From Opitutia bacterium (lineage in GTDB: Bacteria; Verrucomicrobiota; Verrucomicrobiia; Opitutales; Opitutaceae): a stretch of DNA of 41,523 nt. The DNA lies in the NCBI GenBank assembly GCA_947475065.1, contig CANJLB010000026.1, positions 1 to 41,523 of the forward strand, written 5' to 3'. The notes beneath the pieces are model-generated. The model ran no database searches. It had not been told where the DNA came from and saw only the letters and a list, made by a program, of their open reading frames with translations. This document shows, piece after piece, positions 16,181-23,855 of this stretch; position 1 is the first letter of the stretch; each line of letters opens with the position of its first letter. The position numbers and the translations under genes are program-made.

Positions 16181-16264
16181 AGCGGGCTGGAATACAGAGG
16201 TGTAAAACTTAGCGGCCTGCTCGGCCTGTTTGTTGAACCAGAGGAAAGGAGTGATGTTTTGCAT
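16151..16264 (-). pseudogene. VOC/PhnB-like (3-demethylubiquinone methyltransferase-like) gene fragment
   Basis: The minus frame from ATG 16264 reads MQNITPFLWFNKQAEQAAKF and YTSVFQPAKILELAAAR, then stops at 16151. This is the classic N-terminus of PF06983-type VOC proteins (MQKITPFLWFDGQAEEAANFYTSIF). The remaining ~110 residues are absent. It is truncated where it meets the DUF899 relic. Confidence 0.68.
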
Positions 16265-16626
16265 GGTGGCTGGCCTGCGGAGAATAGGCGGCCCGCGCCT
16301 CCGCCGCCATGGGGTCTTCCCCTCCTCAGGTTTGCCGACAGCAATGTCGGAAGGACGGACCGCGTTCATTTGGTTTCAGCCCTTGGCGTCAACGGGGAGC
16401 CAGGACGGGGGTGCGTTGGGTGGCAGTTGTCTGTGACGAAAGGCAGGCCGAGGGTCCTTGGAGTAGGCGCCACATTCGCATCGGGCTCATATCGGTCGTC
16501 GTTGCTTACTTGGAGCATAAATCAGAGTGGAGGGTTGCCTGCCCAAGGCCTTCGGCCACCACCCAGCGCTTCGCACTTGGCAAGCACACCCCGATCAACA
16601 CACTAGCCATCACTCCCTTGCCGCGC

Positions 16627-18087
16627 ATGACCAACGATATCCTCTGGCTCGTCCGTCTCGGCCTTGACCAACGGCTCTTCACCCGGACACAGGTCGTGGC
16701 CGTCCGCGCCGCGCTTGGCGACAACGCCGACCTCGGGAGCTTCGCGCAACAGCTTGTGGATGACGGAATCGTGGGCGACGCCGACCTTGCCACCCTCGAA
16801 AAGCTCGCCGGCCTAGCCATGAGCAAGGGCCAGAAAGGCCCTCCCGCGCTTGATCCGTTCGACGAGGGCGAAACCGCCGTCCCCTTCGCGCCGCCTGCGT
16901 CCACCAGCCCCTTTGCCACCCCGCATTCCGATCACGCCTCATCGAAAGATCAGGATCCAAAAGCCTCCGCCGGCCCCGCCCCGAAATTCCCCTTCGACCA
17001 GCTCGGCGCAATGGACGACCCCGCCCTCGCCGCCGCGCTGCGCGGCCTGCTCAAGGCCACCGCCAATCATGGCGCGAGCGACCTTCATCTCTCGACCGGC
17101 GCGCGCCCCTTCATCCGCCGCAACCGTGCGCTCACCTTTCTCTCCGAGCACACGCTCACACCCGAGGACGCCCTGCGGCTCAACACCGCGCTCCTCTCCG
17201 CCGGCCAGAGAAAAATCTTCCTCGACCGCAAGGACTACGACTACGCCCTTGCCCTCGGCGTCGCCGACCGCTATCGCGTCAACCTGATGTTTCACAAGAA
17301 TGGCGCGGCCGGCGCCTACCGCATGGTGCCGGAAAAAGTGCGATCAATGACCGATCTCGGCTTCGCCCTGCACCTCGCGACCATCGAGAAGCTGCTCTCC
17401 TATCACAACGGACTCATTCTCATCACCGGCCCCGTCGGCTCGGGCAAGACCACTACGCTCGCCTCGATGGTGGACTACCTCAATGCGAACCGCACCGACC
17501 ATATCATCACGGTGGAGGATCCCATCGAGGTCGTGCAGCCCGCCAAAGGCTGCAACGTCACCCAGCGCGAAGTCGGGCCGCACACCAAGTCGTTTGCCAC
17601 CGCGCTGAAGGGCGCACTCCGCGAGGACCCCGACATCATCGTCATCGGCGAGCTGCGCGACCTTGAGACCATCGAGATGGCGATCAGCGCGAGCGAGACC
17701 GGCCACCTTGTCATCGGCACGATGCACACGAGCGACGCCGCGACCACGCTCAACCGCCTGCTCGACGTGTTCCCCCCCGCGCAGCAGACGCAGATCCGCG
17801 CCAGCGTGGCCGAGAGCTTGCGCGGCGTCGTCTGCCAGCGCCTGCTACCCGCCCGCGACGGCGGCCTCACGCTCGCCTGCGAGATCCTCGTCAGCAACAC
17901 CGCCATCCAGAACCTCATCAAGGAAGGAAAATCTTCCGGCCTCCGCAACACGATGGAGACGGGGGTGAAGGAGGGCATGTGCCTGATGGACAACGTGGTC
18001 TTCGCCCTCTGGGCCGACAAAAGAATCAGCGCCGAGACCGCTCTCGCCAACATCACCAACCGCGTGCTGCGGGCGAAGATCACATGA
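16627..18087 (+). CDS. PilT/PilU-like twitching ATPase with N-terminal extension
   Basis: 486 residues from ATG 16627; the longer frame (16309) has no homology upstream. Residues 1-65 form a helical domain resembling the N-terminal domains of type IV pilus / type II secretion ATPases (DNADLGSFAQQLVDDGIVGDADLATLEKLAGL). They are followed by a Pro/Ser/Ala linker to about 122. The ATPase core starts at LRGLLKATANHGASDLHLSTG. Walker A GPVGSGKTTT is at 268-277, the Asp box ITVEDPIE at 294-301, Walker B DIIVIGELR at 336-344, the His box MHTSD at 366-370 and AIQNLIKEGK at 426-435, close to the PilT AIRNLIREGK signature. It probably powers pilus retraction with or instead of the PilT at 7121. It is isolated, flanked by decayed DNA. 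Confidence 0.87.
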   Translation: MTNDILWLVRLGLDQRLFTRTQVVAVRAALGDNADLGSFAQQLVDDGIVGDADLATLEKLAGLAMSKGQKGPPALDPFDEGETAVPFAPPASTSPFATPHSDHASSKDQDPKASAGPAPKFPFDQLGAMDDPALAAALRGLLKATANHGASDLHLSTGARPFIRRNRALTFLSEHTLTPEDALRLNTALLSAGQRKIFLDRKDYDYALALGVADRYRVNLMFHKNGAAGAYRMVPEKVRSMTDLGFALHLATIEKLLSYHNGLILITGPVGSGKTTTLASMVDYLNANRTDHIITVEDPIEVVQPAKGCNVTQREVGPHTKSFATALKGALREDPDIIVIGELRDLETIEMAISASETGHLVIGTMHTSDAATTLNRLLDVFPPAQQTQIRASVAESLRGVVCQRLLPARDGGLTLACEILVSNTAIQNLIKEGKSSGLRNTMETGVKEGMCLMDNVVFALWADKRISAETALANITNRVLRAKIT

Positions 18088-18140
18088 CGCTCCGCAGCGG
18101 CTCCCCGCTGCCCTTGAATGAAGTGTCCGAGACAATCCTA

Positions 18141-18288
18141 AGCCGGACTCATGCAGTTCAATTATTCGAAATGGTGTGCAACTTACTGATTTCCAACGTC
18201 AATCTTCAGAAAAACCCATCTGCTATACGTTCACTTTTCAGTATTCTTGTGGCCGATGGAATCCTGTTTCAACTATATGAGTCCGGCT
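18141..18288. mobile_element. MITE-like element with 12-bp terminal inverted repeats and TA flanks
   Basis: The terminal repeats AGCCGGACTCAT (18141-18152) and ATGAGTCCGGCT (18277-18288) are perfect inverses, flanked by TA at 18139-18140 and 18289-18290. Including the flanks, the match extends to 15 bp. The 148-bp interior is AT-richer than the region and codes for nothing recognisable. TA duplication and short TIRs are what non-autonomous relatives of IS630/Tc1-mariner elements look like. The 524-bp gap 18088-18611 holds this element and the structured stretch at 18360-18441. Confidence 0.5.
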
Positions 18289-18359
18289 TAGTGCAGTCCG
18301 ATAGTGGCGTGAGCAAACGAGCGGAGCACGTGGCGGCGGGCAGCCCAAGCGGAGCGCCG

Positions 18360-18441
18360 GGCGTCCAGCCGACAGGTGCGCAGCGAGCCAGACAACTGAG
18401 CGGACGGTGGCGCGGGACTGGACGCCGTTGCGGCTGCGCAC
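18360..18441 (+). other. GC-rich stretch with two interlocking inverted repeats
   Basis: GGCGTCCAG (18360-18368) pairs with CTGGACGCC (18418-18426), and GTGCGCAGC (18376-18384) pairs with GCTGCGCAC (18433-18441). Both are perfect 9-bp pairs and they interlock, as in an RNA pseudoknot. There is no ORF with support. It could be a structured RNA or chance in GC-rich DNA. Confidence 0.3.
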
Positions 18442-18611
18442 TGGCGGCCATGCGGGCGTGACGGGGAAATAGTGAACCGGAATTTTCCCATGGATTACGC
18501 GAATGAGCGCGGATAATTTTCAACTGCGCTGTCCGCCATTGTGGCGGCGGAATAGACGTAGGTGGGCGTGCCGTCGAGCCGCGCGACCTCGGGGAGGTCC
18601 ACGGACTCGCA

Positions 18612-18971
18612 ATGCAAGGTCTGACTGACGTAGCGGAAGTGGTGCAGCAAGAGGAAGCTGCACGCGAACTAAACGCCACACTCAACCTCTACGTCAAATC
18701 CGGCGATAATGACGAGTGGGCAGTGCAAATCGCCGATTTCATCCTGAGCAAAACTTCCTTCGAAATTTTTATGTCGCAAGCAGCTATCGCCAGCAGATCG
18801 CGGTCATCCTGCCAACCCTGGTTTTACCAAGGAATGCTCCAGAAAATCGCGGGCCAGCCTGCTGGTGCGATGGAGTCTTTTCGCAAGGCCATCGCCGCCG
18901 AACACAAATATTCTACCGACTACGTGGATGCCCAGCGCGGACTGAAGGCGCTGGAAGCGGCGGCGAAATAA
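18612..18971 (+). pseudogene. TPR-like protein fragment (C-terminal part)
   Basis: The 119-codon frame ends in a TPR-type helix pair: PWFYQGMLQKIAGQPAGAM, then ESFRKAIAAEHKYSTDY and VDAQRGLKAL. Upstream it has DEWAVQIADFILSKTS. The layout (W...I..yl......A...C.pWFY.GM....G....A...F.kaia) resembles the C-terminal domain of tetratricopeptide lipoproteins, but the main TPR array and signal peptide are missing. The chosen ATG (18612) has A at -1 and no ribosome-binding site. It is most likely a truncated relic; a small expressed protein cannot be excluded. Confidence 0.45.
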
Positions 18972-19081
18972 ATCGCGCGGGCGCGGGATTTTCTTCCAAG
19001 GCCCGGAGCGGATTTCAGGCGTGAGAACCGTCAAATGCTGCGCGCGCTTCTCCTCCTCCTTTTCCGCCGACCGGCCAGCCA

Positions 19082-21121
19082 TCAATTGGTCTTCAAGATG
19101 AGCACGGTGACGGAGCGGGCGGGGAAAGTGCGGGTGAACCGGCGGCCGAGGCCGGTGGCGGGCTCAGTCTTCGGCACGACTTTTGTCGGCTCAGCGATGG
19201 AGTTGGCGTCAGTCAGGTTGGCTGAGGTGAGGACGACTGCCTCGCCATTGGCCGCGATGTCCACGCCGGCCAGCTCAATGTTCCCGGGCTGTGGGGTGCC
19301 GAGGCCGTTGACAACTTTCAGGTAGATGAGCCCCTTGGCCGTATCGCGGGTGGCGCTGGCAAAGAGCGACGGCACGACGGCGGGCTGGGCACTCCCGCCC
19401 CGCTCGGCGGTCAGACGTTCCGTCGGCGTGTTCTCAATGACCGTGGCGAGCACGGTGTCGCCATAGTGCGTGCTGAACATTTTCTGGGCGTAATAGGACA
19501 CCGAGCCAAAGCTGCTGAGCGCGTCATAGCCGATAAGGTCGGTGGGCCAGTTGGAGGCCCCCGGGTTGACGTTGAGGAAAAGCGGCGCGTAAGTGGACAT
19601 GGTGACATGGTCGGCATTGCGCTCGAGGCCCGTGAGAAAGGCAGCGTCGCCGAGGGCGTTGCCGAGGTCGGAAGTGGGAGGGGTGGCGCCGCGCGTGGCG
19701 TATTCGCCAAAGATGATCCTGGGGCCGTTGCGGTCGGCGGTGTCGTAGCGCGTCGCAGCCTGGCGCGCGGTAATCTGCCCGGAATTGTAATACTGGTGGT
19801 CGTCAATCAGGTCGGGGGTGACGGAGGTGACGTTCTCGATGGTGGCGATGAGCTTGATGGCGGGGTGCTTCGCCTTGATCGCCCGGTAAAATTGCGTGAA
19901 GCGCGCGTCGTAGGTCCGCGTCCCTCCATTGAGACTGTCCTCGTTGCCGATCTCGACGTAGGTGAGCTTGAAGGGCGCCGGGTGTCCGTCCTTCGCACGC
20001 TGTGCGCCCCACTTGGTGCCCACGTCGCCGGTGATGTATTCGATCTCGTCGAGCGCATCCTGCACATATGGCTCAAGCTGCGGGCCGGCGGGGATGACAT
20101 TGCTGTTGAGGAACAGCCCGGCGAAGACGGCGACGACCGGCTCCATCCTCAGGTCCTCACACCAGGTCAGAAACTCGAGCAGGCCCATGCCGTCCTCGGA
20201 AAAATAGCCCCATGCGCCGTTGCGGTGGCCGGGGCGCTCGTGGACGGGACCGACGGTCTTCTTGAAATCGAAACGTGTTTCGGGCGAGTTGCCCTCGACA
20301 TAGTTTCCCCCGGGGAAGCGCAGGAACTTCGGTTCCAGGTCGGCCAGCAGCCGCATGAGGTCGGGGCGCAGGCCGTTGGGGCGGTTGTTCCAGGTGGGCG
20401 GGAAAAGTGATACCTGGCTGAGCCAGAGGGTGCCGGGACTGTTCGTGAGCAGCACGAAGCGCGCGCCGGCAGTGGGCTGGACGTTGGCGGAGGTGGTCAG
20501 CACGGCTTCGTATTTGTTCCAGTTGCCGGACACGCCGGCCACCTGCGCGCGGGCGAAAACCGTCGCGCCATCGTTGCTCTCAAGGCTCAGCAGGACGGAG
20601 CCGGCGAAGCCGTTGCCGGCCTTGGCGAAGAACGAGGCGCGGTAGGTCGTGGACGGCTTGATGGGTATGCCCCAATAGCCGGCGTTGGCGACGCCGACTC
20701 GCTGGCGTGGCGCCGGTACGGCTCCCGCGTCCGGAACAGGGCCAGGAAGAACACTGGTGTTGTCGATCCGCAGGCTCACGGGCAGCGCAACGTTCAGGTG
20801 CTCGCTCCGGTCGAGCGTGATGGTGCCGGCGGCGGCGGCATCCTTCACGAGCGACCAGTAATCGGGATTCTGGGCGCTATGCTGGAAGGAGCGGTTGATG
20901 ATCAGCTCGGCGTAGAGGCCTCCCTCGTATGAGTAATTGATCTCCTCGGTCATGATCCCATAGAGCAGCGGGCTGCCGGGCTTGGCCGATGCAGCATTCA
21001 CGCGGATGACCGGAGCGGCTGCGGGCTGCGCGTGCAGCGTGGGTGACAGCCCGCCCGGACCCAGCAAGGACCAGCCGAACAGCAGGAGGGCAGCGGAAAA
21101 CGGGCGTGGAGAGGCAATCAT
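19082..21121 (-). CDS. Secreted alpha-L-arabinofuranosidase, GH51-like
   Basis: 679 residues with a signal peptide (about 1-33, ending LHAQP). An N-terminal beta-rich, carbohydrate-binding-like domain (about 75-245: YEGGLYAELIINRSFQ, then a jelly-roll pattern TTYRASFFAKAGNGFAGSVLLSLES) precedes a TIM barrel. In the barrel, YVEIGNED carries the acid/base Glu (E394) and RIIFGEYA the nucleophile Glu (E473), as in GH51 and clan GH-A. A C-terminal beta-sandwich ends in RTFPARSVTVLILK. The predicted reaction is release of terminal arabinofuranose from plant polysaccharides outside the cytoplasm. It diverges from the sugar isomerase gene across 406 bp, suggesting a shared control region. Confidence 0.85.
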   Translation of the reverse strand: MIASPRPFSAALLLFGWSLLGPGGLSPTLHAQPAAAPVIRVNAASAKPGSPLLYGIMTEEINYSYEGGLYAELIINRSFQHSAQNPDYWSLVKDAAAAGTITLDRSEHLNVALPVSLRIDNTSVLPGPVPDAGAVPAPRQRVGVANAGYWGIPIKPSTTYRASFFAKAGNGFAGSVLLSLESNDGATVFARAQVAGVSGNWNKYEAVLTTSANVQPTAGARFVLLTNSPGTLWLSQVSLFPPTWNNRPNGLRPDLMRLLADLEPKFLRFPGGNYVEGNSPETRFDFKKTVGPVHERPGHRNGAWGYFSEDGMGLLEFLTWCEDLRMEPVVAVFAGLFLNSNVIPAGPQLEPYVQDALDEIEYITGDVGTKWGAQRAKDGHPAPFKLTYVEIGNEDSLNGGTRTYDARFTQFYRAIKAKHPAIKLIATIENVTSVTPDLIDDHQYYNSGQITARQAATRYDTADRNGPRIIFGEYATRGATPPTSDLGNALGDAAFLTGLERNADHVTMSTYAPLFLNVNPGASNWPTDLIGYDALSSFGSVSYYAQKMFSTHYGDTVLATVIENTPTERLTAERGGSAQPAVVPSLFASATRDTAKGLIYLKVVNGLGTPQPGNIELAGVDIAANGEAVVLTSANLTDANSIAEPTKVVPKTEPATGLGRRFTRTFPARSVTVLILKTN

Positions 21122-21354
21122 AGGATTTTGGCGGACACCAGCACAACGCCTAGGCAGCGCCGGGCCGATGGGGGATAGATACCAAGGAAGGAAAAAAAGT
21201 CACGGCCGACCGGGAGAAACAAGCGGAAAACGACGTCATTTGGGTACACCCCGGCCCGATGCAACCGCGATTCAGACAGGAATCATTTGCGGCGATACCA
21301 ACCCTTGATAACCTTGGCAGGAAAACCGTGACCCACTGGCCGACCTGTGCGCTG

Positions 21355-21384
21355 AGCTGGCACTGTGAACTGCAGGTGCCAGCT
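21355..21384. promoter_or_regulatory. Perfect dyad in the divergent arabinofuranosidase/isomerase spacer
   Basis: AGCTGGCAC (21355-21363) and GTGCCAGCT (21376-21384) form a perfect 9-bp dyad with a 12-bp spacer, inside the 406-bp gene-free interval 21122-21527. It lies 143 bp before the isomerase ATG. It could be an operator for both genes or an RNA hairpin in the isomerase leader. No clear -35/-10 pair or regulator gene was found nearby. Confidence 0.4.
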
Positions 21385-21527
21385 GTCAGGCGGCCCGCCG
21401 GTGCAGCGAGATCGAGTTTTGACGCCGGCGGCCGGCTTGGGCGAAAAAACAAGCTTGGCGTGGGCAAAAAAGTGCGTGAGCCTCATGTTTCTGCTGTCAC
21501 CCTTTTTCGGTTAATTTCCTCACAACC

Positions 21528-22571
21528 ATGCCCCGTCCTGTCACCCTCTTCACCGGCCAATGGGCCGATCTGCCGCTGGAAACACTCGCTCCGCTCGTCA
21601 AAAAGATGGGCTACGATGGCGTTGAGCTCGCCTGTTGGGGCGACCACTTCGATGTGGACGCCGCCCTGTCGTCGAAAAAATACGTCCATGACAAATGGGC
21701 GCTTCTGCGCTCGCACGGGCTGACGTGCCATGCGATTTCGAGCCATCTCGTCGGCCAGGCCATCTGCGACCTCATTGACGGGCGCCACCAGTCCATCCTT
21801 CCGCCCGATGTCTGGGGCGACGGCAAGCCCGAGGGCGTGCGGGCGCGCGCCGCGAAAAAAATGATCGCGACGGCGAAGGCGGCGCGGGCGTTTTTCGATG
21901 CGAAACCGTACCGGAAAGGCCGCGATGAGTTTCCGGCCGTTGTCAATGGCTTCACCGGGTCGAGCATCTGGCATTCGATCTACGCGTTTCCGCCGACTTC
22001 GCAGGCGTATTGGGACGCCGGGTTTGCGGATTTCGCAAAACGCTTCGGACCGATCCTGGAGGCATTTGAAAAGGCGAACGTGAATTTTGCCCTGGAGGTG
22101 CATCCGACCGAAATCGCGTTTGACATCGCCTCGGCGCAGCGCGCGGTGGCGGCGGTGAAGGGGCACCGGCGCTTCGGCTTCAACTACGATCCGTCGCACC
22201 TGGGCTACCAAGGGGTGGACTACACGAAATTCATCCGCGTGCTGGGCGACCGCATCTTTCACGCGCACATGAAGGATGTGTGGTGGGGGCATGGCGACGG
22301 CACGGTGGGCGTATTCGGCGGGCATGTGAGCTTCGGCGATGCGCGCCGCCACTGGGATTTCCGCTCGCTCGGCCATGGCGACATCAAGTTTGAGGACATC
22401 ATCGTCGCCTTGAACGATGTCGGGTACCGCGGCCCGCTCTCCGTCGAGTGGGAGGACATTCGCATGGACCGCGTGCATGGCGCGACGGAGGCCGCGTCCT
22501 TTGTGCGGAGGATTGATTTTCCGTCGAGTGCGCTGGCGTTTGACGCGGCGTTCGACAAAAAGAACCAATAA
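21528..22571 (+). CDS. Sugar phosphate isomerase/epimerase family TIM-barrel protein
   Basis: 347 residues, cytoplasmic (no signal peptide). The xylose-isomerase-like TIM barrel (AP endonuclease 2 superfamily) is visible: [32 protein letters not shown] at the start, and metal ligands in [13 protein letters not shown] (Glu), [12 protein letters not shown] (Asp/His), [12 protein letters not shown] (His) and [13 protein letters not shown] (Glu). Members act as sugar isomerases, epimerases, inositol enzymes or lyases of keto-glycosides; the substrate here is unknown. It is likely co-transcribed with the Gfo/Idh/MocA oxidoreductase 35 bp downstream. Confidence 0.85.
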   Translation: MPRPVTLFTGQWADLPLETLAPLVKKMGYDGVELACWGDHFDVDAALSSKKYVHDKWALLRSHGLTCHAISSHLVGQAICDLIDGRHQSILPPDVWGDGKPEGVRARAAKKMIATAKAARAFFDAKPYRKGRDEFPAVVNGFTGSSIWHSIYAFPPTSQAYWDAGFADFAKRFGPILEAFEKANVNFALEVHPTEIAFDIASAQRAVAAVKGHRRFGFNYDPSHLGYQGVDYTKFIRVLGDRIFHAHMKDVWWGHGDGTVGVFGGHVSFGDARRHWDFRSLGHGDIKFEDIIVALNDVGYRGPLSVEWEDIRMDRVHGATEAASFVRRIDFPSSALAFDAAFDKKNQ

Positions 22572-22606
22572 CGTCCCTTCCTGTCACAGGCATCCAGACC
22601 ACTCCC

Positions 22607-23764
22607 ATGAATCGCAAACTACGTTTTGGCATGATCGGCGGCGGACGCGGCGCCTTCATCGGCGCGGTGCACCGGATCGCCGCCCAGATGGACGCCAAGG
22701 CCGAGCTCGTGGCCGGCGCGTTCTCCTCCGATCCGGCGCGCGCCCGCGCGTCGGGGGCGGACCTGTTCATTGCGCCCGACCGCGCCTATGGCAGCTACGC
22801 CGAGATGGCGAAGGCCGAGGCCGCGCGGCCCGCCGGCGAGCGCCTCGACTTCGTGGTGATCGTCACGCCCAACCACCAGCATTTCGGGCCGGCGAAGCTG
22901 TTCCTGGAAGCGGGCTTCCATGTCGTCTGCGACAAGCCGGTGTCGTTCAACCTCGCCGAGGCGAAGGCGCTGCGGAAAATCGTGGCCAAGTCGGGCCGGA
23001 TCTTCGCGCTCACCCACAACTACACGGGCAACACGATGGTAAAGCAGGCGCGCGAGTTCGTGCGGACGGGCCGGCTCGGCGCGATCCGCAAGGTGGTGGT
23101 GGAGTACCCGCAGGGCTGGCTTTCGACGCTGCTGGAAAAAACCGGGCAGAAGCAGGCCGGCTGGCGCACCGACCCGAAGCGCAGCGGCGCAGCGGGCTGC
23201 ATCGGGGATATCGGCACGCACGCCGAAAACCTGGCCCGCTACATCACCGGGCTGCAAATCCATGAGCTCTGCGCGGACCTCACGACCTACGTGAAAGGCC
23301 GCAAGCTGGACGACGACGGCAACATCCTCCTCCGCTTCAAGGGCGGAGCCAAGGGCATCCTGCATGCCTCGCAGATCTCGGTGGGCGACGAGAACAACCT
23401 CAACATCCGCGTGTACGGGGAAAAGGGCGGCCTGGAATGGCACCAGGAGCACCCGAATGAGCTCATCGTGAAATATCCCGACCGGCCGAGCGAGACCTGG
23501 CGGCGGGGCAACGGCTACGTGGGTGAGGCGGCGAAGCGATTCACGCGCATTCCCGCCGGGCACCCGGAAGGCTACCTGGAGGCGTTTGGCAACATCTATG
23601 CGGAGATCTTCCGCGCGATTGCGGCGGAGGCGGAGGGCAAAAAGGCGCCGAGCGACCTGGATTTCCCGACGATCGAGGACGGCATCGAAGGCATGGCGTT
23701 CATCGAGACGACGGTGAAATCGGCCCGGCTCGGCGCGCGCTGGGTGCGCATGCCAGCCCCCTGA
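22607..23764 (+). CDS. Gfo/Idh/MocA family NAD(P)-dependent oxidoreductase
   Basis: 385 residues. The N-terminal Rossmann domain starts [17 protein letters not shown]. Substrate-side motifs are [39 protein letters not shown] (DKP in place of the common EKP) and [19 protein letters not shown] (the GDxxxH helix with the catalytic His). The family oxidises or reduces sugars and glycosides, for instance at C3 by ThuB-type enzymes. No signal peptide is visible, so it is probably cytoplasmic. It follows the isomerase by 35 bp and precedes the PVC-type dehydrogenase by 91 bp. Confidence 0.9.
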   Translation: MNRKLRFGMIGGGRGAFIGAVHRIAAQMDAKAELVAGAFSSDPARARASGADLFIAPDRAYGSYAEMAKAEAARPAGERLDFVVIVTPNHQHFGPAKLFLEAGFHVVCDKPVSFNLAEAKALRKIVAKSGRIFALTHNYTGNTMVKQAREFVRTGRLGAIRKVVVEYPQGWLSTLLEKTGQKQAGWRTDPKRSGAAGCIGDIGTHAENLARYITGLQIHELCADLTTYVKGRKLDDDGNILLRFKGGAKGILHASQISVGDENNLNIRVYGEKGGLEWHQEHPNELIVKYPDRPSETWRRGNGYVGEAAKRFTRIPAGHPEGYLEAFGNIYAEIFRAIAAEAEGKKAPSDLDFPTIEDGIEGMAFIETTVKSARLGARWVRMPAP

Positions 23765-23855
23765 GTGCCCGCGGCCTCGCCCTCCCGATTCTTATTGCCA
23801 AAAAACCCGGTTTTCGCAACCTGCACCGCATTCACCAGTCATTACCCTGTCCCCC

